From contig CALLZZ010000414.1 in assembly GCA_937858235.1 (NCBI GenBank), positions 1-41,670 on the forward strand: DNA of 41,670 nucleotides, given 5' to 3'. This DNA comes from an uncultured Clostridia bacterium (GTDB lineage: Bacteria > Bacillota > Clostridia > Oscillospirales > Oscillospiraceae). Below the pieces are notes generated by a model. It searched no databases, was not told the origin of the DNA, and worked only from the letters and a program-made list of their open reading frames with translations. Numbering within the stretch: position 1 is the stretch's first letter; every line of letters begins with the position of its first letter. The position numbers were made by a program, and so were the translations under genes. Positions 8,002 to 15,962 of the stretch are shown one piece after another.

Positions 8002-8098
8002 GATTTTCCCAGAGGGCAACGCTTCAAGCATAAAGTAACTTTTGTAAAGATCCTTTTCATTGCTGCCTTCCAACTTAACATGGATGAGAGGGAAAATC
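8002..8098. repeat. Inverted repeat upstream of the TauE-type permease
   Basis: GATTTTCCC (8002-8010) is exactly mirrored by GGGAAAATC (8090-8098), 79 bases apart, in the 196-base gap between the permease and the rodA-like gene. A weak promoter candidate for the permease, TTGATT-17-TAAGTT on the minus strand, overlaps the outer arm. Otherwise the gap holds only the rodA terminator. Confidence 0.45.
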
Positions 8099-8116
8099 AA
8101 GTGTGGATGCCGTTGA

Positions 8117-8151
8117 AAAGACCGATACAGTGGTGCACTGTATCGGTCTTT
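8117..8151 (-). terminator. Terminator after the rodA-like gene
   Basis: A perfect 16-pair hairpin, AAAGACCGATACAGTG / CACTGTATCGGTCTTT with a 3-base loop. On the minus strand it is followed by TTTTC and lies 20 bases after the stop codon of the rodA-like gene. Confidence 0.85.
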
Positions 8152-8171
8152 GGAAACACAGGAAAGTGAGG

Positions 8172-9362
8172 CTATAAAGAGGATTTTCCGCCGCCCCACA
8201 GAACGCTGGGGTGATCCTTGAGCCAGTTAGGGCGGGAGCGGGTGCGGATACCAGAGACGATACCCATGGTAATATACATAGTGATGATGGAAGAACCGCC
8301 ATAACTGAAAAAGGGAAGGGTAATGCCGATGACCGGAAGGACATAGAGGCACATTCCGATGTTCAGCCCTACCTGAGCGATGAGCATACCACCGTAGCCC
8401 ACGCAAACCAGGCTAGAAAAGGAATCGCTGGCTACAGAGGCGACATAGAGGCAGCGAATAATGATGGCGGCCAGGAGGAGGATGACCACAGCGCAGCCGA
8501 TGAGGCCCAGTTCCTGTGCGCAGGAGGAAAAAATGAAGTCGTTGTAGCGCTCAGACAGGGCAGAACTGTACTTGGCTTGAACTAGGGAGCCATTCAGAAA
8601 TCCCTGACCGGTTAAGCCACCGGAGCGGATAGCAAGATAGGAGCGGGTTTGCTGGAAACCGATGCCCTGAGGATCATAGTCGTGGTTAAAGCAGACCAGA
8701 ATGCGAGCTTTCCAGCGGTTGGCGGCAGGAAGTAAGCTCCAGACCACAAAACCGCCCAGGCCGCATAGGGCGATGCCCAGAGCGAACCAGTACTTTTTCA
8801 GTCCGGCGGCCCAGACCATAAAGAGGAAAATGAATACATAGATAAGGGCTGAACCGGCATCGCTGGAGATCACAAAGATCAGTCCACAGAAATACGCTAA
8901 CACGCCTACCAGTTTAGCGACGGAAAGGGGCGCACTGAGTTCCCTTGGGTTTCTAAATTGCGTCAAAAGCTGCGCCAGAAGCATAGTATAGAAGAGTTTG
9001 ACAATTTCAGCTGGCTGGATGTTGAAGGGAAATCCAGGGATGCTCAGCCAGGCTCGGTTGCCCAGGATGTCGGTCCCAAGAGGGGTGACCAGAAGAAGGA
9101 GGAACAGGGTGCAGCCCAGCACTACCCATCTCCATTTGTCCATGAGCAGCTGAATGTTAAACTGGGAGACAATAAAATAAAGAACAATGCCGATTATCAT
9201 TGCCACCCCTTGTTTCAGGGGGAAGGATTGAAAGGATTCTTTCCAGCGGGTAGCGGAGTAAATCAGCGCGATGCCGTACAGGTTTGCAGTGATGCAAAGG
9301 ACAAGTAATAGGTGGTCTGCCTGACGAATCGCGTCCCAGATCAGATCCCGAATGGCGGACAT
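8172..9362 (-). CDS. rodA: FtsW/RodA/SpoVE-family peptidoglycan glycosyltransferase (RodA-like)
   Basis: A SEDS-family membrane glycosyltransferase that polymerises lipid II into glycan strands together with a class B penicillin-binding protein. The 396-residue protein has about ten membrane segments. The motif AWLSIPGFPFNIQPAEIVKL (RodA-like) is followed by the extracellular loop with AIRSGGLTGQGFLNG and YNDFIFSSCAQELG, whose Asp matches the catalytic position of SEDS enzymes. The family signature PVIGITLPFFSYGGSS is near the C-terminus. A GAGGTG ribosome site and a good promoter (9396-9424) precede it. No partner PBP is adjacent, and RodA versus SpoVE cannot be settled by context. Confidence 0.85.
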   Translation of the reverse strand: MSAIRDLIWDAIRQADHLLLVLCITANLYGIALIYSATRWKESFQSFPLKQGVAMIIGIVLYFIVSQFNIQLLMDKWRWVVLGCTLFLLLLVTPLGTDILGNRAWLSIPGFPFNIQPAEIVKLFYTMLLAQLLTQFRNPRELSAPLSVAKLVGVLAYFCGLIFVISSDAGSALIYVFIFLFMVWAAGLKKYWFALGIALCGLGGFVVWSLLPAANRWKARILVCFNHDYDPQGIGFQQTRSYLAIRSGGLTGQGFLNGSLVQAKYSSALSERYNDFIFSSCAQELGLIGCAVVILLLAAIIIRCLYVASVASDSFSSLVCVGYGGMLIAQVGLNIGMCLYVLPVIGITLPFFSYGGSSIITMYITMGIVSGIRTRSRPNWLKDHPSVLWGGGKSSL

Positions 9363-9395
9363 GTCGTCACCTCAATTCATAGAGAAATTTAATCC

Positions 9396-9424
9396 ATTGT
9401 AACATCAAACGGAGGTGGTGTAAA
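9396..9424 (-). promoter_or_regulatory. Promoter of the rodA-like gene
   Basis: On the minus strand, TTTACA (9424-9419), 17 bases, then TACAAT (9401-9396). The -35 box lies only 6 bases from the -35 box of the divergent tsaE promoter. Confidence 0.65.
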
Positions 9425-9430
9425 CAGATT

Positions 9431-9459
9431 TTGCATAGGGGGGAAAAGCGTGGTATAAT
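9431..9459 (+). promoter_or_regulatory. Promoter of tsaE-tsaB
   Basis: TTGCAT (9431-9436), a 17-base spacer and a consensus TATAAT (9454-9459). Transcription would start near 9466, 44 bases before the tsaE ATG. Confidence 0.75.
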
Positions 9460-9509
9460 AGCGGGCGTAGGAAACAAACAGGATGGTAAGGGCAGGGAAT
9501 GAGGAAAGA

Positions 9510-9938
9510 ATGACGTATTTAACAAACAGTCTGGAAGAAACAGAGGCATTGGGGCAAAGACTGGCCGGCAGCCTCCAAGCCGGAGCGGTTGTAGCATATA
9601 CTGGGGATTTGGGAGCGGGAAAAACCGCCTTTACCCGTGGGCTGGCTCGTGGACTGGGGGTTCAAGAGCGGGTGACTTCGCCTACCTTCACCATTGTGAA
9701 CGAGTACGAGGGGGAACGGCTGCCCCTGTTTCACTTTGACATGTACCGGCTGTCTTCCTCAGAGGAGCTGTACGAGATCGGCTGGGAGGACTACTTGGCT
9801 CGAGGCGGCGTGTGTGCGGTGGAGTGGAGTGAGATCATAGAGGATGCGTTGGAGGCGGACTGCATTCGGGTGGATCTTTGCAGGGGAGACAGTGACCAAC
9901 AGCGGCGGATTACCATAGAAGGAGTGGAAGGCCTGTGA
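9510..9938 (+). CDS. tsaE: tRNA threonylcarbamoyladenosine biosynthesis ATPase TsaE
   Basis: An ATPase that works with TsaB and TsaD to attach threonylcarbamoyl to A37 of ANN-decoding tRNAs. The 142-residue product has the P-loop GDLGAGKTAFTRGLARGLG (about residues 32-50), the conserved TSPTFTIVNEYEG switch and HFDMYRL, then the Walker B-like CAVEWSEIIED. ATG 9510 is chosen because GAGGAAAG lies just upstream; an earlier ATG at 9483 is nearly without a ribosome site. It overlaps tsaB by 4 bases. rimI, common at the end of this cluster, is absent here, and tsaD is not in the window. Confidence 0.94.
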   Translation: MTYLTNSLEETEALGQRLAGSLQAGAVVAYTGDLGAGKTAFTRGLARGLGVQERVTSPTFTIVNEYEGERLPLFHFDMYRLSSSEELYEIGWEDYLARGGVCAVEWSEIIEDALEADCIRVDLCRGDSDQQRRITIEGVEGL

Positions 9939-10648
9939 AAATACTGGCGATTGAATCCTCTGCCAAAGCGGCCTCGGTGTGCCTGTGGGAGGACGAAAAG
10001 GTACTGGCAGAGAGCTATCAGAATAGTGGGCTGACCCACAGCAGAACCCTGCTGCCCATGTGCCAGAGCATGCTGGAAAATTGCGGTGTGACACTGGATG
10101 AGGTAGACGTGATTGCAGCAGCCTCGGGACCCGGTTCGTTTACCGGGTTACGGATCGGTTTGGCTACGGCAAAAGGGCTGGCATGGCCAGAGGAAAAGCT
10201 GTGTTGTGGTGTTTCTACCCTGGAGGCCATGGCCTGGAACCTGGCGCATATGGACGGCGTGATCTGTTGCGCTATGGATGCCCGGCGGCAACAGGTGTAT
10301 CATGCGCAGTTCCAGGCAAGCAATGGGGAACTCACCAGGCTGACGCCGGACTGTGCTATTTCGATAGAGGAGCTGCTCCAGGGAGCAGAGAAAACAACGA
10401 AAATTGTAGTTGGAGATGGGGCAGAACTGTGCTATAATTATGCCGTTCCAAGGGGCGTGAACTTGGTTCTTGCTCCCCCTCACCTGCGGTACCAGCGAGC
10501 CACCGGCGTGGCGCGGGCTGCACTGATTAGAGCCGAGCGGGGAGAGCTGTGTTCCGCTGCGGACCTGACGGCCAATTATCTGCGGCTGTCTCAGGCAGAG
10601 CGGGAACGGCTGGAACGCCTCAAAAGGGAACACCCTGACGATCCATAA
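9935..10648 (+). CDS. tsaB: tRNA threonylcarbamoyladenosine biosynthesis protein TsaB
   Basis: A non-catalytic ASKHA-fold partner of TsaD in t6A formation. The 237-residue protein opens MKILAIESSAKAASVCLW and has the diagnostic LTHSRTLLPMCQSML and SGPGSFTGLRIGLATAKGLA segments. The start is a GTG at 9935 that overlaps the tsaE stop (GTGA), which implies translational coupling; the ribosome site is GGAGTGGAAGG. It is followed 46 bases later by upp, which has its own ribosome site; no separate promoter for upp was evident, so upp may share this transcript. Confidence 0.94.
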   Translation: MKILAIESSAKAASVCLWEDEKVLAESYQNSGLTHSRTLLPMCQSMLENCGVTLDEVDVIAAASGPGSFTGLRIGLATAKGLAWPEEKLCCGVSTLEAMAWNLAHMDGVICCAMDARRQQVYHAQFQASNGELTRLTPDCAISIEELLQGAEKTTKIVVGDGAELCYNYAVPRGVNLVLAPPHLRYQRATGVARAALIRAERGELCSAADLTANYLRLSQAERERLERLKREHPDDP

Positions 10649-10694
10649 CAGCAGGCATACTGTCCTGTCCAATAGAAAAAGGAGTACATATAGA

Positions 10695-11327
10695 ATGGAG
10701 AAAAAGATTCATATTTTAAATCATCCTTTGTTGCAGCATAAGTTGAGGATTCTGCGCGATGAACATACCGGTACCAATGAGTTCCGGAAGGTGGTTTCGG
10801 AAATGGCCAGCCTAATGACCTACGAGGCAACCCGTGATCTGCCTACCCGTGAGGTAGACGTACGGACTCCGGTAAGCGTAGCCCACTGTCAGGTTCTGGC
10901 AGGGAAGAAGATTGCCATCGTGCCAATCCTGCGGGCAGGATTGGGCATGGTAGACGGTGTGCTGGAAATGCTGCCCACCGCAAAGGTCGGTCATATCGGC
11001 CTGTACCGGGATCCGGAAACCCTGGATCCGGTGGAATACTACTGCAAAATGCCCCAGGACATTGCAGAACGGGACATTCTGATTGTAGACCCCATGCTGG
11101 CTACCGGCGGCAGTGCTTCCGCAGCCATTGACTGCATGAAGGGTTACGGATGCAAGAGTATCAAGATGATGAACATCATCGCGGCTCCCGAAGGTGCGGA
11201 ACGTATCGCCAAGGATCATCCGGATGTAGACGTCTATGTGGCAGCGATGGACGATCATCTCAATGAGCACGGCTACATTGTACCCGGGCTGGGCGACGCT
11301 GGAGACCGTATTTTCGGCACAAAATAA
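10695..11327 (+). CDS. upp: Uracil phosphoribosyltransferase
   Basis: It salvages uracil by joining it to PRPP to make UMP. The 210-residue product is full length. Family features are HPLLQHKLRILRDEHTGT near the N-terminus, VPILRAGLGMVDGVLEM, the PRPP site LIVDPMLATGGSASAAID and the C-terminal uracil-binding region YIVPGLGDAGDRIFGTK. An AGGAG ribosome site lies 10 bases before ATG 10695. With uraA and pyrR it completes uracil uptake, capture and sensing in this window. The 121-base gap to glmS contains a long stem (11339-11406). Confidence 0.96.
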   Translation: MEKKIHILNHPLLQHKLRILRDEHTGTNEFRKVVSEMASLMTYEATRDLPTREVDVRTPVSVAHCQVLAGKKIAIVPILRAGLGMVDGVLEMLPTAKVGHIGLYRDPETLDPVEYYCKMPQDIAERDILIVDPMLATGGSASAAIDCMKGYGCKSIKMMNIIAAPEGAERIAKDHPDVDVYVAAMDDHLNEHGYIVPGLGDAGDRIFGTK

Positions 11328-11338
11328 GATGCAGTGAG

Positions 11339-11406
11339 ACAAGGTGAAATGATTTCGCAGCGTTCCGTTTGAAGGGGCAGGCTGTGGTTAGATCATTTCG
11401 CCTTGT
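11339..11406 (+). repeat. Long-stem inverted repeat between upp and glmS
   Basis: ACAAGGTGAAATGAT (11339-11353) pairs with ATCATTTCGCCTTGT (11392-11406) with a single G-U pair; two more pairs (T-G, T-A) extend it to 17, around a loop of about 36 bases. There is no T-run after it, so it is not a typical terminator. The glmS ribozyme core was looked for and not recognised. Possible roles are an RNA-processing site or a structured leader for glmS. Confidence 0.55.
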
Positions 11407-11448
11407 TCGTAGGGAAGCATTGTCAACGATCTTGGAGGTACTCAGATT

Positions 11449-13281
11449 ATGTGTGGTATTGTCGGTTTTATCGGCGGGCAGGAAGCCGCCCCCATTCTGT
11501 TGGAAGGTCTTGCGCGTCTGGAGTATAGAGGGTACGATTCGGCAGGCTTGGCGGTGCTGGATCAGGTGAAAGGGTTACAGGTGGTGAAGGCCAAGGGAAG
11601 ATTAAAGGTGCTGTCCGATCTGGTAGATGGCGGCGAAAAACTCTCCGGAACCCTGGGAGTAGGGCATACCCGCTGGGCAACCCACGGGGAGCCCTCCGAC
11701 GCCAATGCTCATCCGCTGCTCAGCGGTTCTGGGCGGATTGCAGTGGTGCATAACGGCATCATTGAGAACTATATGGAAATCAAGGAATTTCTGATGGAGA
11801 AGGGGGTCCAATTCCATTCGGAGACTGATACGGAAGTAGTGGCTCAGTTACTGGATTACTATTACCAAGGGGATATCCTGGACGCCGTGGAGGAAGTGCT
11901 CCACCGGATCGAAGGGTCTTATGGCCTGGGTATCGTTTGCTCTGAACATCCGGAACAGGTGATTGCCGCCCGGAAAAACAGTCCCTTGGTGCTGGGATAC
12001 GGTGACGGGTTCCATATGCTGGCCAGTGATGTGACAGCGTTGATCAAGTACACCCGAGAAGTATCTTATATGGAGGATGGAGAGATCGCGGTGCTGACCC
12101 GAGAGGGAATCACGGTCTACGACGCCCTACAGGAGCCGATTGAGAAAGCCCATTGCACAGTGGACTGGGATATTACTGATGCGGAAAAGGGTGGCTATGA
12201 GCACTTCATGTTCAAAGAAATTATGGAGCAGCCTCAGGCGATCCGCAAAACTATCAGCCCCCGCATCAAGGATCAGCGGGTGGTTCTGGACAATATCCAG
12301 TTGACAGCAGAGTACGCAAAAGGTATTTCTAAGTTCTACATTATTGCTTGCGGTTCCTCTTATCATGTGGGAATGGTGGGAAAATATGTACTGGAAAAGA
12401 TGCTGCGCAAACCGGTAGAGGTGGCGCTGGCGTCTGAATTCCGCTACTGCTCTCCGATTGTGGACGAGAAAACACTGGTGATTGTCATCAGCCAATCTGG
12501 TGAGACATTGGATACCATGGAGGCACTCCGGGAAGCCAAACGACTGAGGGCACGAACCCTGGCGATTGTCAACGTAGTAGGCAGTTCCATCGCAAAAGAG
12601 GCAGACGACGTAATTTACACTTGGGCAGGCCCGGAGATTGCGGTGGCTACCACCAAAGCATATTCCACCCAGCTGGCGGTGCTGTATCTGATCAGTCTGT
12701 ACTTTGCGGATCTGCTGGAGAGCATCTCCAGGGAAGAATATCAGACCATCTTGCGGGAATTGCTCCTGATTCCTGATAAATTGGAACAGATTTTGGCGGC
12801 AAAAGAGGACATACAGCAGTACGCCTCCCGCTTTTTCAACCACGACTCTATTTTCTTTATCGGACGCAATCTGGACTACGCCATCGGGCTGGAAGCGTCT
12901 CTGAAACTAAAGGAAATTTCCTACATTCATTCCGAAGCCTACGCAGCCGGTGAACTGAAGCACGGCACCATCTCCCTGATTGAAAAGGGAACCTTGGTGA
13001 TTGCCCTTGCCACTTACACCCAGCTGTTTGAGAAGGCTGTGAGCAATATTATAGAGGTGAAGAGCCGTGGGGCAACGGTGCTGGGTCTGACAACGGAATC
13101 CCATCAGGCAGCGTTGAGCAAGCAGGCCAGCGCGCTGATCACGATTCCCGACACCCATCCGGTGCTGATGCCGTCTCTGGCCGTAGTGCCCATGCAGTTG
13201 TTTGCATATTATGTGGCGCTGATGCGGGGCTGTGACATCGACAAGCCGAGAAACCTGGCAAAATCGGTAACGGTGGAATAA
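11449..13281 (+). CDS. glmS: Glutamine-fructose-6-phosphate aminotransferase (isomerizing)
   Basis: It makes glucosamine-6-phosphate from fructose-6-phosphate and glutamine, the first step towards UDP-GlcNAc for the cell wall. The 610-residue enzyme is full length. The N-terminal glutaminase domain starts MCGIVGFIGG, with Cys2 as nucleophile after Met removal, and contains HTRWATHGEPSDANAHP. Two SIS isomerase domains follow (about 290-425 and 460-600), with ISQSGETLDTMEAL and the C-terminal DKPRNLAKSVTVE that closes the active site. A GGAGG ribosome site lies about 10 bases before the ATG. It is ended by the terminator at 13306-13344. Control by a ribozyme is not apparent. Confidence 0.96.
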   Translation: MCGIVGFIGGQEAAPILLEGLARLEYRGYDSAGLAVLDQVKGLQVVKAKGRLKVLSDLVDGGEKLSGTLGVGHTRWATHGEPSDANAHPLLSGSGRIAVVHNGIIENYMEIKEFLMEKGVQFHSETDTEVVAQLLDYYYQGDILDAVEEVLHRIEGSYGLGIVCSEHPEQVIAARKNSPLVLGYGDGFHMLASDVTALIKYTREVSYMEDGEIAVLTREGITVYDALQEPIEKAHCTVDWDITDAEKGGYEHFMFKEIMEQPQAIRKTISPRIKDQRVVLDNIQLTAEYAKGISKFYIIACGSSYHVGMVGKYVLEKMLRKPVEVALASEFRYCSPIVDEKTLVIVISQSGETLDTMEALREAKRLRARTLAIVNVVGSSIAKEADDVIYTWAGPEIAVATTKAYSTQLAVLYLISLYFADLLESISREEYQTILRELLLIPDKLEQILAAKEDIQQYASRFFNHDSIFFIGRNLDYAIGLEASLKLKEISYIHSEAYAAGELKHGTISLIEKGTLVIALATYTQLFEKAVSNIIEVKSRGATVLGLTTESHQAALSKQASALITIPDTHPVLMPSLAVVPMQLFAYYVALMRGCDIDKPRNLAKSVTVE

Positions 13282-13305
13282 ACGAAACGCAGCATAAATG
13301 AAAAG

Positions 13306-13344
13306 ACAGACCGGCATTGTTTATTGCAGTGCCGGTCTGTTTTT
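13306..13344. terminator. Bidirectional terminator after glmS
   Basis: ACAGACCGGCA (13306-13316) pairs with TGCCGGTCTGT (13330-13340), followed by TTTT on the plus strand and by TCTTTTCATTT on the minus strand. It can end both glmS and the small minus-strand gene. Confidence 0.85.
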
Positions 13345-13383
13345 AGCAGCAGTTAAAGAAAGTCAACTGCCGATTCCGCTACA

Positions 13384-13560
13384 TCAAGATAAACCGATAG
13401 CCGAAGTGATTTCTTCCATCACTTCGGTGACTGCCTTGAGCGTTTTTCCCACCTTGGTTTTCTGGATGCTGTGCTTGCGACCACTGTGCATTGCCATGCC
13501 TACGGCAACGCCCATACCGATACCGAGGCCGATGCCGCGCATAAAGGGAATCTGCTTCAT
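13384..13560 (-). CDS. Small 58-residue glycine-zipper protein, function unknown
   Basis: A short minus-strand gene, below the usual ORF length cut-off. The product begins MKQIPFMRGIGLGIGMGVAV, continues GMAMHSGRK and ends EVMEEITSAIGLS. Residues 9-24 form a glycine-zipper pattern (GxGxGxGxxxG with Met/Val/Ile), suited to a tightly packed membrane helix, followed by a basic stretch and an amphipathic acidic/hydrophobic tail. A near-perfect AGGAGG lies 8 bases before the ATG, and a terminator hairpin lies 40 bases after the stop. I do not recognise the family; the pattern resembles small YtxH-like or sporulation/envelope peptides only in a general way. It sits alone between glmS and the pyr operon. 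Confidence 0.75.
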   Translation of the reverse strand: MKQIPFMRGIGLGIGMGVAVGMAMHSGRKHSIQKTKVGKTLKAVTEVMEEITSAIGLS

Positions 13561-13641
13561 TTAGCATTCCTCCTTTCTTAGAACGTTCTCTGTTAGTATT
13601 GCTCTATTTGCGAAAAATTGAGATGAAATTTCTGGTATTTC

Positions 13642-13670
13642 TTGCGTTCATGCGTGCCTTGAGTTATGAT
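13642..13670 (+). promoter_or_regulatory. Promoter of the pyrC-pyrF-pyrK-pyrD operon
   Basis: TTGCGT (13642-13647), 17 bases, TATGAT (13665-13670). Transcription would begin inside or just after the adjoining palindrome (13671-13683), about 45 bases before pyrC. Confidence 0.65.
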
Positions 13671-13683
13671 GATACTTAGTATC
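13671..13683 (+). promoter_or_regulatory. Palindromic operator candidate at the pyrC start site
   Basis: GATACT-T-AGTATC is a perfect 13-base palindrome directly after the -10 box, in the position expected for a repressor that blocks initiation. The binding protein is unknown. It is too short and AT-rich to be a terminator. Confidence 0.4.
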
Positions 13684-13721
13684 GTTTTAATGGAAAATCA
13701 AGAAATATAGGGGAGGGAAGC

Positions 13722-15002
13722 ATGAAACTTCTCATTCGGAACGGAAATCTGATTGATCCCACGGGAGAAGTCAGCGGAATCCAAGACATTTTGGTAGAAG
13801 ATGGAGTGATTGTCAAGCTATTTCCCCAGTTGGAAGATCCTGACGCGGAAATCATCGATGGGGAAGGATTGTGTGTTTGTCCGGGGTTGGTGGATCCACA
13901 TGTTCACCTGCGTGATCCCGGCTTTACTGATAAAGAGGACATTTGTACTGGTACCGCTGCCGCTGCCCACGGAGGCTTTACGACCATTGCCTGTATGCCC
14001 AATACCAAACCGGTTGCAGATACGCCGGAAATCCTTCAATATATTCTGGAACAGGCAAAGTGCGGATCCGGTGTCCGGGTTTACCCCATTGGTGCGGTTT
14101 CCGTAGGGGAACAGGGGACGGTATGTACGAATTTTGCGGCGCTGAAGGAGGCGGGAGCGGTTGCATTGTCCGATGACGGCGTGCCCATTATGAACGCGGC
14201 GCTGATGCGTGAGGCGCTGCAAAAAGCGAACTGCTGTGGATTGCCGCTTCTGTGCCATGAGGAAGATCGGGAACTGGTGCAGAATTTCGGAGTCAACGAA
14301 GGGAAAATTTCCCGACAGCTGGGCATTCCGGGTCGGCCGGCCATTGCGGAAGAACTGATGGTGGCACGAGACGGAATGCTGTCGTTAGAAACCGGTGTGC
14401 CGGTGCACTTCTGCCATATCTCCACCGCTGGCAGCGTAGCTATCATTCGTGCGTTGAAGCAGGCCGGTGCAGCAGTGACTTGTGAAACCTGTCCGCAATA
14501 CTTTACCCTCACCGAGGAGGCTGTTTTGGAGCAGGGAAGCTTAGCCCGCGTTAACCCACCGCTGAGGACAAAGCGAGATGTAGCAGCAATTCTGGAGGGT
14601 CTGCGAGATGGCACCATTGATTGTATCGCCACAGATCATGCGCCTCACACGGCAGAGGAAAAAGCACGCACCCTCACCGAGGCACCCAGTGGAATGGTGG
14701 GCTTGGAGACCGCTCTTGGGATTGCACTGACGGAGCTGTATCACAGCGGTGTTCTGGAACTGACTGAGGTGATCCGAAAGATGACCAGTGATCCGGCCAG
14801 GGTGCTGGGGCTGAAAAGCGGGCAGATTGCGATAGGCGAGGCCGCTGATTTGACGCTGTTTGACCTGAACGAAAAGTGGGTTATTGACCCGACGAAGTTC
14901 TGCTCTAAAGGACGAAATACTCCCTTTGCAGATAGAAGCGTGAGGGGAAAAGTGAAATATACTATCGTCAGCGGAAGAATTGTCTACCGTTGCACGCCAT
15001 AA
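13722..15002 (+). CDS. pyrC: Dihydroorotase
   Basis: A zinc amidohydrolase that interconverts carbamoyl-aspartate and dihydroorotate in pyrimidine synthesis. The 426-residue length and residues match class I bacterial enzymes: the metal motif DPHVHLRDPG (His60, His62), the DDG near 151-153, His179, His232 and the catalytic Asp305 in ATDHAPHT are all present. A strong GGGGAGGG ribosome site precedes ATG 13722. It heads a tight operon with pyrF, pyrK and pyrD. The aspartate carbamoyltransferase step (pyrB) and pyrE are not encoded in this window. Confidence 0.96.
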   Translation: MKLLIRNGNLIDPTGEVSGIQDILVEDGVIVKLFPQLEDPDAEIIDGEGLCVCPGLVDPHVHLRDPGFTDKEDICTGTAAAAHGGFTTIACMPNTKPVADTPEILQYILEQAKCGSGVRVYPIGAVSVGEQGTVCTNFAALKEAGAVALSDDGVPIMNAALMREALQKANCCGLPLLCHEEDRELVQNFGVNEGKISRQLGIPGRPAIAEELMVARDGMLSLETGVPVHFCHISTAGSVAIIRALKQAGAAVTCETCPQYFTLTEEAVLEQGSLARVNPPLRTKRDVAAILEGLRDGTIDCIATDHAPHTAEEKARTLTEAPSGMVGLETALGIALTELYHSGVLELTEVIRKMTSDPARVLGLKSGQIAIGEAADLTLFDLNEKWVIDPTKFCSKGRNTPFADRSVRGKVKYTIVSGRIVYRCTP

Positions 15003-15018
15003 GAAAGGAAGGTGGCGT

Positions 15019-15945
15019 ATGTCTTTTGATGTATTGCAGGAAAAAATCCGTGGAATGAAAAACCCGACGGTGGTGGGATTGGATGCCAGACTGGAATATG
15101 TTCCGCCCCATATTCGCGCGGAGAAAATAGCGGAGTTTGGCGAGACGCGGAAGGCCGCTGCCGAGGCGATCTTCACCTTTAACTGTGGCCTGATGGATGC
15201 CCTTTCTGATATTGTACCTGCCGTAAAACCCCAGGCGGCCTACTATGAAAATCTGGGATGGGAAGGGATGGAAATGCTGGAACGAACCATCCGGTACGCC
15301 AAAGAGAAGGGGTTCTTTGTCATCGCAGACATTAAGCGAGGAGACATTGGCTCTACTGCAACCGCGTATGCAGAAGGCTGGCTGGGCAAAACCATTGTGG
15401 GTGACACAAAGTGTTCCGGATTCAATGCGGACTGTGTGACGGTGAACGGATACATGGGCAGCGATACGGTGAAGCCGTTCCTGACAGTAGCGGAAGATGA
15501 GGACAAGTGCCTGTTTGTACTGGTGCGAACCTCGAATCCCTCTGCCATTGAACTTCAGGATATGGTGGCCGGAGACCGGGTTGTTTATACGGTAATGGCG
15601 GAACTGGTAGAGCGCTGGGGCAAGGGCAGTCAGGACAGTGAATATGGATTCAGCCGTGTGGGTGCGGTAACCGGCGCAACCTACCCCTCTGATCTTCGGA
15701 AGCTGCGGAAGCAGATGCCTCATACCTTTTTCTTGGTGCCGGGATACGGTGCCCAAGGTGGGACGGCAGAAGATGTTGCCTATGCCTTTGACCCTTATGG
15801 ACGGGGCGCTATCGTTAACTCCTCCCGTGGAATTATGTGCGCCTGGCAGAAGACCGGAAACGAGGGTCTGGACTATGGAGAAGCAGCCCGTCAGGCAGCC
15901 CTGACTATGCGGGATGATATCCGGGCAGTCACGCCGATCTTGTAA
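15019..15945 (+). CDS. pyrF: Orotidine 5'-phosphate decarboxylase
   Basis: It decarboxylates OMP to UMP, the last step of the de novo route. The 308-residue product belongs to the longer type 2 group. The catalytic charged cluster is in VIADIKRGDIGSTA (Asp104, Lys106, Asp109), and GLDARLEYVP and FLVPGYGAQGGTAED (phosphate-binding end) are present. ATG 15019 follows GGAAGGTGG; an upstream in-frame start at 14980 would overlap pyrC and lacks a ribosome site. It lies 16 bases after pyrC and 17 before pyrK, so it is in the same transcript. Confidence 0.95.
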   Translation: MSFDVLQEKIRGMKNPTVVGLDARLEYVPPHIRAEKIAEFGETRKAAAEAIFTFNCGLMDALSDIVPAVKPQAAYYENLGWEGMEMLERTIRYAKEKGFFVIADIKRGDIGSTATAYAEGWLGKTIVGDTKCSGFNADCVTVNGYMGSDTVKPFLTVAEDEDKCLFVLVRTSNPSAIELQDMVAGDRVVYTVMAELVERWGKGSQDSEYGFSRVGAVTGATYPSDLRKLRKQMPHTFFLVPGYGAQGGTAEDVAYAFDPYGRGAIVNSSRGIMCAWQKTGNEGLDYGEAARQAALTMRDDIRAVTPIL

Positions 15946-15962
15946 AAAGAAAGGGGAGTTAT

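Noticed and set aside
10424..10445. TGCTATAAT promoter-like element inside tsaB
   Set aside because: Lies within conserved coding sequence about 255 bases before upp with a poor -35 region.
11328..11448. glmS ribozyme
   Set aside because: The gap is only 121 bases and the conserved ribozyme core sequence was not found.
13580..13590. AGAACGTTCT as a LexA box
   Set aside because: The Firmicutes SOS box needs four bases between GAAC and GTTC; here there are none.
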